From NCBI GenBank assembly GCA_963377175.1, contig CAUJNA010000191.1, positions 1,112,039-1,176,038 on the forward strand: 64,000 nt of DNA, read 5' to 3'. Origin of the DNA: Effrenium voratum (lineage: Eukaryota > Sar > Dinophyceae > Suessiales > Symbiodiniaceae). A program made the position numbers and the translations under genes. The number at the start of each line of letters is the position of its first letter. Within the stretch, counting starts at the first letter, position 1. The notes under the pieces were generated by a model that was not told where the DNA came from, searched no databases, and saw nothing but the letters and a program-made list of their open reading frames with translations. Positions 36,221 to 47,696 of this stretch are shown in pieces.

Positions 36221-39161
36221 CCTCTTCCCGCTTGACGAGCGGCAGGCGTCGCTCTCGCCGCGGGTACGGATGAAGCCAGCCAGGGCAAAGGTATAGAACT
36301 CCCCGGAGTATTGGCCGTTCTCATCAACCTGAGGGGTCTGTGTCTTTTGCAGCTTGGTCACACATTGGCCGGGGGGTGGCATCAAGTTAAATCCCTGTTT
36401 GCCCACAATGGTACAATAGCGACTGCACCTTTCAAACAAAGGTCCCAAAAACCTGGGGTCTCATCCACTTGCGAGTCTTACAAAACAGAAAGACAACATA
36501 GGCATGAACTTTCTACTTTGGGTGAAGCAACCAGTTCCCATAATTGGAGTCTCATCCACCTGTTTCCAAACAAACATGTGTCTCATCCCAAAAAATGTAA
36601 CATGTGTCTCATCCCAAGAATGGTTTCATCAAAATGATCGAACAAATCTGAATCTCATCCAGCTGATTCCCCACAAACAAACGTGGCCTCCCAAAGGAAT
36701 CGGGTCTTATCCGCATTCCAGACGTGCTCGACCACCCGAGCACGGCGCGCCGGCCGCCCGATGCCCCGATGGTGCGCCTGCGCCACGTTCAGCTGCACAG
36801 CCCCATGCTCCTTGGCGGGGATCAAGCGGTTCGTAGCGGAGCACTTGCCTTCGATCAATTCGAGCGAGCAACGCGGCGCCGCGGAAGTGGGAGGTGAGTC
36901 ACTATCGAAAGCTTGCGGTTCCATATCGCTGCAAACAAAAAGAGCAAAGAGTTCTATTTAAGACAATGCCGCACAACTAAAAACCATTTAAACTGATGAT
37001 TTGTGCACATGAGGGTCATCACTCGGTGCGATGCCAAAACACGTGACTTCGGATGCTTTCTCCAAACAGGGTGGAAACGCTTTACGGCAACACGACAGGG
37101 CTTCGGACATTTTTTACAAGAGCTCGCCTTCGATTTCCGGCCCCCTGGATTCGTTTCTTGGTGGAAGTGACGGGTTGTTGGCAGGCCCGGATCTGCCTGC
37201 AAGTGGCTTAGCACAATGTCAGCTTCTAGCAAAACATATAATACATCACCAACACAAGGCGGTAGAAGACCAGGCATGACATGAGTACATGCCTGCCACG
37301 AGTACGTGCGTGCGTGCATGCGTTCATGCGTGCGTGCGTGCATGCGTGTGTGTGTGTGTGCGCACGCACACACCCACAAGCACCCAAAAGCACCAACACA
37401 CACACACACACAGAGCAAAACACACACACACAAACACACAAACACACAAACACACAAACACACAAACACACAAACACACAAACACACAAACACACAAACA
37501 CACAAACATACACACGCACAACCACCCACACACAGACACACCACATAACACATCCCTGATCCTGCTCCCTCTCTGTGTCTGTCTCGTCTACATCTCACAC
37601 TCCGGCCTGAGGCCCTCCCTGTTTCAATCCCACGGAACATTGTCAATACTCCCTACCTTATGCCTGACCCTTACACCTCCAGTGGCCATGGAGAAAAGGG
37701 CACCCCGTTCCTTGCGAGTCAATTTTGAAGGCAAACCCTGCAACAAACAAGACCTGGCAGTGGAGGTCTGTGAGCTGGCGGGGCACTGTGCTGGCCTTCC
37801 GTGATCAACTTGTCTCATGCCCACGAAATGCAGTTCGCCAACGGCAAGTCACTTGGGCGCCGCTGTTTTGATACGATGTCGTGGGTTGCTTTGTATAAAG
37901 GGAAGCCACAGCTACACCATCCTTTTGAAGATATCAAGTCTTATTTGGAGAAACATATTGTCATGCTTTCCCTGTAAGACCCCTGATATATGTTCCTCTT
38001 TCATTCCGACCCTGTGTTACAGGAATGAACCACGGGTGCTCCTAATGGGGCAGCCCCCAAAATAACTTGACGGTGCAATAGACCGTCAGCTCCAGAACAA
38101 AAAATATACACCTCCCCTTCCTGTTTTGCTCCACAAAATGAGCAAGTTCCCCGAATTTCACGTGAAGTTGGTGAGCCCACCCACTTTTCCCTCACACCTT
38201 TCCCACACCAAATTCACCGAATGGACCCCCCCCAGGCCCGGATCGAGCTGCGAGGCAGGTAGAGATCCACCACTTTGCCCTGGACGGCCGGTCGCCGGTT
38301 GGTGTTCGGTTCTGCCAGCTTGTGAAACAATCACCAAAGCAGGGGCTTGGTTGGGGGCAAGTTTACAATTGCAACTGCAACCAGCATCAGGACAATTAAT
38401 CACTCGAAGCTACTATCCTTGGGCTTAAATCCTTGGGAAGCTGGAGAAAAGAAGGAGCGCAGGCATGTGCGTTCACAAAGAACCAGCTACCGACCTGTTG
38501 CTTCATGCTTAGCTGGGTCGGTGATAATGCGCTGTTCTATGTCTCTTCCTTCTTGTGGTTTTAACGGGTAACCCGGTATTGGCCTACAAGGGGGACACGC
38601 AGCAAACAAGTGTTTGCAGAGATAGGATACCCTTCACATGGTATCTTTTGGCCTTCCTTGAAACATGGCACACGATCAAAAGGGTATCTTTTCCTAAACT
38701 CCTTGGGAAAGAAACCTTGCGTGGTCAAGCCTGTGGTGCTCAGGAGTACTGGAAGACTGGCATCCAAGGAAGCAGGAGGTCTCAGCACAGTAGTCAATTG
38801 CCCCCATAACGCCCCAACAAAGAATCTTGCAACCATGGTTTTGAGTGAAGGGTTCAGAAGCTTCCGCAGGTAGGAGGACCGTGTCTCCCCTGACCTAGCC
38901 ACAGGCACGAAGTGCATCCGAGTGGGTGGCAATTCTCCGATCACTTACCCGGCAATTCTTGTCTTGCAGGACTTGCCAATGTCATCAAGCAAACCTGCAA
39001 CCCGGAAGTCACATATAGTTGTTTCCTTCGGCGCCAAGAAGGCTGAAGTCTTCAACACACCAGCCCTAACCGACATTGAGCAATGCCTCCGTCTGAGCAC
39101 ATACGGTCCGATGCACAGTGCTCCTTTCACGTCTGGGTTCCCGGGCCTCGTCGTTCTGCAT
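36221..39161 (-). CDS. RPS21: 40S ribosomal protein eS21 (RPS21)
   Basis: A small-subunit ribosomal protein. Four exons join in phase. 39161-39147 is ATG plus QNDE. 38279-38252 reads GKVVDLYLP. 36848-36778 reads KCSATNRLIPAKEHGAVQLN then VAQ. 36328-36221 starts VDENGQYSGEFYTFALAGF and continues IRTRGESDA. This order and spacing match eS21 throughout. All three introns have GC donors and AG-G acceptors. The ATG directly follows an AG, a possible spliced-leader acceptor. After GESDA the reading (CRSSSGKR and on to a stop 12 codons later) does not resemble the usual eS21 tail, so the last exon may end earlier with another exon downstream. The first intron holds a large CA-type microsatellite. 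Confidence 0.95.
36455..36712. repeat. iterated tctcatcc motif in RPS21 intron
   Basis: The octamer tctcatcc, with flanking ccaaac/ccacctg, occurs about six times at uneven spacing between RPS21 exons 2 and 3, including two nearly identical neighbouring copies at about 36.58 and 36.60 kb. Confidence 0.6.
37031..37279 (+). other. 82-codon ORF inside RPS21 intron 1
   Basis: The plus strand reads MPKHVTSDAFSKQGGNALRQ and on to SGPLDSFLGGSDGLLAGP. It looks protein-like, but it lies antisense in an intron of RPS21. A further plus frame with EKRAPRSLRVNFEGKP ends at 37803 in the same intron. Chance or nested exons cannot be separated here. Confidence 0.2.
37296..37545. repeat. TGCG/GT then (ACACACAA)n microsatellite
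   Basis: About 70 bases of TGCG, TGCA and GT units pass through a GCGCACGCAC centre into CA units, then eleven or so tandem copies of an 8-base acacacaa unit. The first part is alternating purine-pyrimidine and self-complementary with the CA part. It gives rise to spurious cysteine/valine-rich and threonine/histidine-rich ORFs on the two strands. Confidence 0.95.
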
Positions 39162-39169
39162 CTTGCCAG

Positions 39170-40415
39170 CGGATTTGTGTGCTAACTTGGGTGCCAAAAA
39201 TCCTGGAGCCCAAGGCGGCGTCACCCACACGGATCTCCCGGTGCCTTGATTCAGGATTAGCTGAGTGCTGTGTCACATCCGCACTGAACAACAGTAACAC
39301 TAAGAGAAACCTCTCTAACGGACTGCGTGCTCAACCAAAACGCAGTGGCTCAGTCGGAAGGATGCCCGAGAGCTGCACTGCATCGCTGTCACGGGGCCTC
39401 AGCCGTCAAAACGGGCACAACAAAATCGAGGCGATTTGAAGTAACCTTTCCCACACGTGGCCTGATAGGTCTGCGTTTCCCTGGGAAATCCAGTAAAGGT
39501 CTTAGCGAAGGTTGCAAATTCATCTGCGCCTGCAGGGTGCAAGGGGGCCAGCTGAAACATGGAGACGAACACAAAACAAAGCAATGAGGCAATAAAAAGA
39601 CCTGGTCTCGGAACTGCCAGGCGACAATGTACGAAAAAAACATGGATCAGGTATGTGGTACTTGGGCGACGCGATGACTCTTGCAGGTTTGGTTTGGCAG
39701 CTGAGGCCCGCACGCAGGCACACAGCCGTTGGGCCTGTCACCTACCGGGCTGCCAGGCAAATGTTTAACAGGTAAGCCAGCTCCCGGTCTCGCAGAAATC
39801 GCAGGCTTCGTGTTTGCATTTCAGCTCAAAGTTGAAGATGTCCTTCTGCTATGTTCACATGACATTGTCTTTTGCATTCCCAGCGCCAGTTTGGCCGAAA
39901 AAAACGGCACAGGATGGCAAAACGCTCCTCAAACAGGGGAGGCATGTCAAGGTTCTTGGAGGATGCCTGAAAGAAGTCAAAGATTTGAAAGGCCCTATTT
40001 GCTCAAAATGGGCAACCCCCCTGTTTGGATGGTTTCAACCGAGGGACACGGGTAAACTCGCCAAGTAAAAAATCGCATTGACGTGCAATCCGATTGGCCG
40101 TGCTACTTCGAGGGATAAGCATCCAAAGAGTTTCGTGCTGAAACCAGAGGGTTCGACTGGTCTGATGTGATGTTAGTCGCAACTTGGGGCTTATGGCAAG
40201 TGCCCTGAGAACCAGCAGCGCTTTCAAACAGCCCACTTGGCAGCAAAGCCGCACATGTCGGAGCTTCCTCCGGTCAGCCGGAATTCACACGGACAGCATG
40301 CCTGGGAATGGTCTGGGAAGAGCAATGGCTTGCAAAGGCTTCAGTGACGCACTCGCTTCAGTGCAAGCTTGTATACAAATATACTGGCCTCCAAAAACAA
40401 AGCAGGACCGGTGCT
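39170..40415. other. 5' flank of RPS21
   Basis: Upstream of the RPS21 start codon. Exon-like fragments on the minus strand (for example ADEFATFAKTFTGFP near 39.5 kb) are not supported by a consistent structure. No TATA-like element stands out. Confidence 0.35.
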
Positions 40416-40419
40416 GAAA

Positions 40420-42672
40420 CTCCAAGCCTGCAACTGCGCCCTGTTCCGCTGGCGCGCCCTCTGCCGCTTTCTCTGACGCTGGCACGCTATCTGCCGGCCT
40501 CACTTGCACCATGCAGGCACCGCCGCATGTCCATGTTCCCCAAATTATGAACCTATAAGACTCTATGCCCTTTGCTCACTGCACTTCCTCTTTGCACTGC
40601 AGCAAGACAGACTTAGACCCGCGCGCAGGTGCGCAGCTGATTCCTGCAGGGGCGACAAAGTAGTAGTCCCGAGCTGCCATTGGACTTTGCATAGGCTGTC
40701 TTTCACTGTTGGTTCTGCGACGCACGCCCCTTTTACCCCCACCTCCTCAACTTGACCCTGATTAGCTTATGACACACGCCAGGCTGACAGCGCTATGCAC
40801 CATCACAACAAGTCAGGAAATGCAGACCAACAACGTCCTCTGGCTTGATCAGTTCTAAACACAGGCCGGAAAGCTCCATTGCAACCAGCTCAGTTGACAA
40901 TAAAACAAGGCTCAAACCACTGCAAGAAAAGCGCAAGGTTTCTCAAAGGCAGGAGGCATCCGACTCAGCCTCCACTTTAATGATTTGCCGCTTGTCTGAC
41001 CCGGCATGCCCCAAGCATCTCCAAGCCTGCAGCTGCAGTCTCTGCTGTTGGCGCGCTCTCTGCCGCTCTCTCTGCCGCTGGCACGCTATCTGCTGGCCTC
41101 ATCACTAGCTGTTGTCAACCCACTGCTGTCAAAGCCAAATACACGACCACCATGCAGTCACCGCCACATGGCGATGTTCCCCAAATTATGAACCTATAAG
41201 ACTCTATTCCCTTTGCTCATTGCACCTCCTCTTTGCACTGCAAAGCAAACATGGAATAGCCAACGCCGTCCAAGCCAACCCTGGACCCCAGACACACTTA
41301 GACCCGCACGCAGGTGCGCAGCTGTTCCCTGCAGGGGCGACAAAGTAGTACGTCCCGAGCTGCCATTGGACTTTGCACAGGCTGTCTTTAACTGTTGGTT
41401 GGATGACGCACGCTCCTTTTTCCTCCACCTCCACAACATGATCCTGAGTATTTTACAACAAACGCCAGGCTGCTAGAACCATGCACCTGCACAACAAGTC
41501 AGGAAATGCCGACCAACAACGTCCTGTTCTAAACACAGACCGTAAAGCTCCGTTGCAACCAGCTCAGTTGACAATAAAACAAGACTCAAACCACTGCAAG
41601 AAAAGCGCAAGGTTTCTTAAAGGCAGGAGGCATCCGACTCAGCATCCACATTAATGATTTGCCACTTGTCTGACCCGGCATGCTCCAAGCATCTCCAAGC
41701 CTGCAGCTGCACTCTCTGCTGCTGGCGCGCTCTCTGCCGCTCTCTCTGCCGCTGGCACGCTATCTGCTGGCCTCATCACTAGCTGTTGTCAACCCACTGC
41801 TGTCAAAGCCAAACACACGACCACCATGCAGTCACCGCCACATGTCCATGTTCCCAAATTATGAACCTATAAGACTCTATGCCCTTTGCTCACTGCACTT
41901 CCTGTTTGCTCTGCAAAGCAAACATGGAGTAGCCAACGCGTCCAAGCCAACCCTGGACCCCAGACACACTTAGACCCGCACGCAGGTGCGCAGCTGTTCC
42001 CTGCAGGGGCGACAAAGTAGTAGTCCCGAGCTGCCATTGGACTTTGCACAGGCTCGCTTTAACTGTTGGTTGTATGACGCACGCTCCTTTTTCCTCCACC
42101 TCCACAACATGATCCTGAGTATTCTACGACAAACGCCAGGCTGCTAGAACCATGCACCTGCACAACAAGTCAGGAAATGCCGACCAACAACGTCCTGTTC
42201 TAAACACAGACCGTAAAGCTCCGCTGCAACCAGCTCAGTTGACAATAAAACAAGACTCAAACCACTGCAAGAAAAGCGCAAGGTTTCTTAAAGGCAGGAG
42301 GCATCTGACTCAGCCTCCACTTTAATGATTTGCCACTTGTCTGACCCGGCATGCCCCAAGCATCTCCAAGCCTGCAGCTGCACTCTCTGCTGCTGGCGCG
42401 CTCTCTGCCGCTCTCTCTGCCGCTGGCACGCTATCTGCTGGCCTCATCACTAGCTGTTGTCAACCCACTGCTGTCAAAGCCAAATACACGACCACCATGC
42501 AGTCACCGCCACATGTCCATGTTCCCAAGTATGAACCTATAAGACTCTATGCCCTTTGCTCACTGCACTTCCTCTTTGCACTGCAAAGCAAACATGGAAT
42601 AGCCAACGCGTCCAAGCCAACCCTGGACCCCAGACACACTTAGACCCGCACGCAGGTGCGCAGCTGTTGCCT
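40420..42672. repeat. tandem array, ~672-bp unit, about 3.5 copies
   Basis: The anchor ccaagcctgc recurs at 40422 (variant), 41021, 41695 and 42366. Copies 2 and 3 are about 674 and 671 bases long and nearly identical. Copy 1 is about 73 bases shorter, lacking two blocks. Copy 4 stops about 305 bases in, after gcagctgttgcctgca. Each unit has a GC-rich part with repeated ctctgccgct and tggcacgctatctgc, and a part beginning ccacatgtccatgttccc. No recognised product; short frames in the unit are conserved only because the DNA is. Confidence 0.93.
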
Positions 42673-42867
42673 GCACATGAAAAAAATGCCAAGTGCTGTC
42701 ACAAGTAGGCGGGCTAAGGCAGGTGGATGCCACCAGTTCCCCTCTACGATTACATCTTCCTTCTTGACCCATGCCAAGCTGCAACCATGCAGCAATGCAC
42801 CTTCACAAAGGCCATAATCCCAAACTTGCTTTGCTCCACATGTCCGACTGCTCCACCAGCAACAAGG

Positions 42868-42948
42868 CTGAACAGACCTTCTGGCTTTTTTTTACGGCGT
42901 GCCGCGGCGTTCGCGTCAGCCTTATCTGCTGCGCTTTGCCGGCCTAAC
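42868..42948 (-). CDS. candidate exon, basic segment
   Basis: The minus strand reads GRQSAADKADANAAARRKKK then PEGLF, an alanine-rich, lysine/arginine-rich stretch like the tail of a nucleic-acid-binding protein. Borders not fixed; unidentified. Confidence 0.3.
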
Positions 42949-43686
42949 CCACCCCCAAGAAGAATCGAAACTGACAGGAGGGCTGCGACCACAAAAACAA
43001 AACGGCACTGGACAACAACTGCATCAATGTACAACCAAACCGGCCTTCCTTTTCCCACCAACCACCAATGCCTGGAGCTGCACTCGAGAGCGCTGACCTG
43101 GTGGGATTCACCCCGCCAATCGCCGTTGCGCCATGCGTGAAGGCAGCGTGATTGGTCAAAACACAGATCTCAACAGGTTCATCCGGTTTCCTCTTGGGGA
43201 AATCTAATCTCCCAGCCCACACCGGCAAAACATGGTATGCTCAATGATTCAATAACATACCCAGGACAAGTCTGCCATGAAATCATAGTCTTACGCCGTC
43301 AAATTACTCAGTTGCTCCATGTTCTTTGCACGCCCTTTTTGCACCCCCGTGGCCAACCACGCACGATGCTTCCGTCCTGCCATGCAACTTTCTGTATCTT
43401 TATAGCATTCCAGGGAAACCAACAGGAACCGCAGCCCCATTTGCCGGGGTCAGAAGCCAAGACTTAGTCTCGCGCGGCGCGCAGCCATTGCCTGCGAAGG
43501 CCCGTCAGCCGATGCAGAGCCGGATGAAGTGAAGTCGGTGCTACCCATCTTGAAGGAAATTTAGTCTTGCACAGTGCTATCCAAACCCCCTTCCTGGGAA
43601 AACATTGGGCTAAGCTACCCCTGATGCTATTTCCCTTGTACCCCTTCATTGGCGGCCTGCCTCTATACACTTAGGGGTTGGGGATC

Positions 43687-43951
43687 AACTGGTCTGCGCG
43701 GCCCCCGGTTGCTTCACGGTTCCTGGAGGTCGGGGCTTCAGATTGAAGGCGGCTTTCACGGTCTGCATGGCAGCCAAACACATGACTAAGCAGGCTACTC
43801 CTTCAAAGGGATTGCAGGTGGAAAACTGCGCAACTGAGTCCTGCGGGTCCACAAGTTCCTTGCGAACGAAAGCTCCGCTGAACTGAAAGCATGAGGAACT
43901 ACCCATTTGTTGAAGCTGGGCCATTGGGCTGCTGAAAATGTTCAACACCAA
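43687..43951 (-). CDS. candidate terminal exon, unknown protein
   Basis: The minus frame contains VRKELVDPQDSVAQFSTCNP, then MQTVKAAFNLKPRPPGTVKQ, and ends at a stop at about 43687. The last third has coding-like codon use. It might be the 3' end of a gene lying between UAP1 and RPS21. No family recognised. Confidence 0.3.
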
Positions 43952-45488
43952 AGCCCGTGTAGAGAAATCTGACTTCGGCGCCGCGTGTGGAGGTTAGGAA
44001 TTTGAGTGGGAGATAGATAGGGAGCTAAAAACAAAACCAACCGAGCCATCAAATTTCGTCGCTGCGCTTGGACATCCGGAAAATGGTCCTTTTGTCCCCC
44101 CTGGTCCTGAATCACAGCAGTGATGCACGCAAATTAACATGGAACTAGCAAAATCATCATTTGCAGAGGTGTCTCCCTTTTGGGGAGTAATTCGTGTCCG
44201 CCGTTCAGCTGAAGGACATGCGCCCGGAAATCCGCCCATCGAGGCCCAGGACGCCTGAATTGCCCATCGCTCCTGGAAGCGCGCGACAGAGCGACCGTCC
44301 AAAGTTTGGACCAGCGCGGGAGGGAAGGTATTTCTGCAACAGCGGGCCTGTCTCTCTGAGGGCTTTTGCATTACACCCTGCAATTACACCCTTGAGAAAT
44401 TACCAGAATGGCTCAAAATAACACGGTTTTATGTTTTATCCGGAACTGTGCCTAAATGGGGTCAATACCCAGTGGGCGTATTCCCAGGGTGTAATACAAA
44501 AACCCTTAGAGTCTCTGCGACTAGTTCATGACTCTAGGGGTTCCCTTGGTACAGGCCCGAACCATTGACAGGCATCACTTTGTATTGGCAGCTTGGCCAG
44601 TAATAACTGTCAACTTTGGATTTATCCGGAGCCCACAATCACAGGCGCCCCTTCTTAAATGAGAGAGCTTCTCTCATTCCAAAAATTCCTCTGGCCCAAA
44701 GGTGAAGCATAAGGAACTCCGGACTCAGCCCCGCCGGACAAAGTTAGCTTTTTGCTGAAGAGGGCAAATGAAGGAACCCCAAGTTTGGGGTTCTTGGCTC
44801 CGCAACTGTTGGCTCACGTTTGCTCCAAAGCGCAAAGGCATCGAATGTGTGAGCGTTGAATTTCCAGGGTTCTCAGGTCGTTCAAGCTCGTTCGGCACCC
44901 TGGAGCTGGCCTCGAAAATAGTCCTGACAAAGATACATGAGACCACACGGCATACAAAGGCTGCGTTGGGATTGATGCGATTTCAGAATGCAAACAACCC
45001 GGAGAGGTTGGATTGCCCTTTAACATCACGTGAAATTGGTCCAAATGTGCTATCAAGGAAACATGATGACATGTAAACAGCTTCATGGAAAAGAAAAATC
45101 AAACTCCCTGGAAAATTCATTCGCGGGAAGGGCCCAGCCCATCGGCGACAACGAAGCAGCCGGCCTTGCGACAGGCAGACGGCCTGGCACCAGGACTATT
45201 GGTTGGGCTGACCTGCAAAATAGTGGGCTTCAGTCTCCCGAGCAAAAAAGAAGTACAAATCTCCCCCGCCCTAAAGGCCGAAAAAGGGGGGGCCATCAAA
45301 ACGGCACCCGCCTGTTCTTGAGGTCCAAGCAAGACGGGAGAGAGTAGCTTGACTCAAGCCCCTGGGTGTGCACATGTGAAATTAAAATCAAATAACACAC
45401 ATCCATCCCCTTATAATGGTCCTGCTCCAGGTATGTCTATGGAAAAAAGCGGTCAAAGGGCCAAATTCAGGATCCTACATGATCCTAC

Positions 45489-45576
45489 CCTGCGATTTGC
45501 ACGTTGTCTTGCGGTCTCAGCCGCCATCCCGGCCTCAACTTTTGCAATTTCGGCCAAAATCCGTATGGTTGATTCC
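45489..45576 (-). CDS. candidate exon, coiled-coil-like
   Basis: AAG-G acceptor and GT donor (gtagga) enclose 29 codons: ESTIRILAEIAKVEAGMAAE then TARQRANRR. Strongly helical and alanine-rich. It lies downstream of a possible start codon at 45721-45719 (MSSEAAETALQHHRFG) that itself follows a CAG, so the two could be exons of one short gene. Unidentified. Confidence 0.35.
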
Positions 45577-45669
45577 CTTTCTGTGAAAAAAAACAAAAAA
45601 ACAAAAACACCTGCCTGCTCCTGGCCCTGGGATTCGGTGGCTCCAGTCGCCAAACTGGGGGGAAGGGGG

Positions 45670-45721
45670 AAGGCCCAAACCGGTGATGCTGCAACGCGGT
45701 TTCCGCGGCCTCGCTGCTCAT
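45670..45721 (-). CDS. candidate first exon
   Basis: The ATG at 45721-45719 stands eight bases after a CAG-G, a likely spliced-leader acceptor. The reading MSSEAAETALQHHRFG is typical of a disordered N-terminus. End uncertain. Confidence 0.25.
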
Positions 45722-46137
45722 AGCGGCGCCTGGCATGGGCGAAGCGGGAAAAGGATTTGGAAAACGCGCCGCAAGTTCCAATTGCTGCCCCAGGGATTCT
45801 GCCATTAACAATCCGCAGAATATTCTGGTATTTACAATATTCCATTATTCACGTTGACCCTGCCTGCAAACAACAAATATTTGCAACAAAGATGCTTCAG
45901 CAGCATGGGTCAGAATGGCAAACCTGCACAGCAATTGGCTAGTCCACGACCTATGGCCACTTTGGCACCGGCGATCTAAAGCCAAAAGCCAGCCAAATCC
46001 ACAAGCATAGAATCAGGGTTTTGTGGCTGCCTTGTGAAGGGCAACGCCAAAAGGAAGCCACTGAAAAGATCCGAAGGTCAATGGTTCAAAGCCATACGAG
46101 AGCCATTGCAGCCCACATGCCAATTGAATTGAATGGT

Positions 46138-46229
46138 GCTGATGGAGGAATCTGAAACTTGATTGCTTCTCACGATGTGTTATGATGTGTTCTGCATCTT
46201 GAGGACCCTGGTATTTGATCGCATGGCCT
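46138..46229. repeat. dispersed repeat, copy 1
   Basis: About 92 bases (beginning ctgatggaggaatctgaaa and ending gtatttgatcgcatggcc) recur at 50487-50575 with only a few differences, same orientation. Confidence 0.85.
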
Positions 46230-46325
46230 ATTTCGGGGCCAAGGGGACAATAAAAGAACCCTTTTATATGTGTTTGGCTTTGCTGGCGAGGAGCCGACTG
46301 TTGCAACAAGCTAATTCCCTCATAG

Positions 46326-46365
46326 CAGTGAGTCACAAAACCCGGCAGTGAGTCACAAAACCCGG
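46326..46365. repeat. 20-bp tandem duplication
   Basis: Two exact copies of a unit beginning cagtgagtcacaaaaccc. Confidence 0.95.
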
Positions 46366-46584
46366 TATTGAAATGCTATTGTTCCTCACTAACCTTCATC
46401 TACCCCGGGTTTTGATGGTGGCTCCCGTGAACCTTCAGATCTGTTGCAAAACACGATTTATCGAAGATGCTCGGGAGCCCGTGGACCTCTTTCTGTGGCA
46501 GACTTGCAGCCTCTGTCCGTCTGAGTTTGCCGCTCATTGAGGAAACCAACAAATGGGTGGTATCCCTTTGACTTCACACATTGC

Positions 46585-46686
46585 TGTGGGTCAAAAATAG
46601 GTAATCACCCATAAAATGGAATCCTGGTAAATGGAAACATGGACTAAAACCTGCGTTCCCCTGGTGGTTTAATTTTGACCCATACC
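46585..46686. mobile_element. MITE-like element copy A with 8-bp target duplication
   Basis: A 102-base element with inverted ends TGTGGGTCAAAA and TTTTGACCCATACC, flanked on both sides by the exact octamer cacattgc. The family resemblance to the copy at 17537 extends through the interior (ccatgtttccatttac on the opposite strand). An 8-bp duplication is typical of hAT-type non-autonomous elements. It has no ORF of its own, and the candidate gene at 46.7 kb begins just to its right. Confidence 0.7.
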
Positions 46687-46712
46687 CACATTGCGGCACA
46701 AGAAAGGGTGCT

Positions 46713-47502
46713 GCAGCAAAAGACCGACCCATCCGATGCTTCAGGCCCCTGCCCAGCAGCCCCCCCGATCCAAACTCTGCGAAGCGACGACGAGAATCAG
46801 GAGCAATTGTGGGCCCGTTTTGCGAACTGCCCGGCTTGCCAGACTGTCTGGGAAGCAAGAGGCCGCCGTCTGAACAAGCAATTCCGGAACGTGTGGCCAG
46901 TGGACTGTGTATATTCTGGGTACATTAGAACGCCTGATGCGAAACCAGGGGGTCAGGTAAGCACTTTGCCAAACTTCAGGCGAAGTGTTGAAAAACAAAT
47001 GTGTTTGTCAGACTGCGAGCCAAGTGGCCAAGGGGATCTGCAAGTTTGCGCAAATCCCGACTCTACAACCTGAAAATGAACGTCGAGGAGGGGCACAAAA
47101 CTTGCCTTCACATTCGCTCTCTGATCGCTGTCCCTCCATTGCATGGTCGTTGAAATTAACTTGCACCGTCCTTTCTTGGATCTGGCCCAAGCCGACTTTT
47201 CCGGAATTGGGATTCAGAATCCATCAGGGATAGGATCACTCCAAGTTGCAAGGTGCTGAAATGGTCTGGCCGCTCACTTTTTCCAGGCCTCGGGATTGGC
47301 TGTGTACTTTAGACTGTTGTCGGACAGAAGGGTGCATTTAGCAGGCGTGCATGGCACTGACATGGGCTTGCACGATCTTGCACCCCTAAGGAACTGCATC
47401 GTGCTAGAAAAGAATGCCCTCTCAAAGAGCCTGAGTCATGTCAAACGCAAAGCAAGGGCTTTGGCAAGCTTTGAGGGTCCCGTGGCTGAAAGAGCGCTTT
47501 AA
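46713..47502 (+). CDS. candidate two-exon gene, unknown protein
   Basis: Exon 1 ends at about 46956 with a good GT donor (gtaagc). Exon 2, 47288-47502, starts after tttccag and ends at a TAA; the join is in phase 0. Exon 1 includes DDENQEQLWARFANCPACQT (a C-x2-C pair) and RRLNKQFRNVWPVDCVYSGY. Exon 2 includes ASGLAVYFRLLSDRRVHLAG and ALSKSLSHVKRKARALASFE. The start exon is not fixed; a CAG lies before 46713. It is the only reasonable plus-strand gene model and faces the end of UAP1 at about 200 bases. GT-AG usage differs from the neighbours. Confidence 0.4.
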
Positions 47503-47696
47503 GGTTTAATTGCAGCAGTCATGCCATGGACAAACAGAGGCCATAGGATGCCATTCCGTGGCTGCAGAACCACTTTAAACTCAGCATGTGTCCTCTCATA
47601 ATATGACTTGCTTTTTTGGGGGGGAGTGTTCGAACCCGTTTTGCCCATGACCCAAGAATCATGGAACCTGACTGAGGCCTTCTGTGAAAGGGCATT

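Noticed and set aside
36655..36924. ATG-started 89-codon minus ORF covering an RPS21 exon (MEPQAFDSD...), with a CAG just before the ATG
   Set aside because: The real N-terminus (MQNDE, then GKVVDLYLP) is found upstream at 39161 and 38279 and joins exactly in phase to 36848, so the sequence before 36848 is intron.
36954..37646. 230-codon Cys/Val-rich minus ORF and matching Thr/His-rich plus ORFs
   Set aside because: Produced by translating the CA-type microsatellite.
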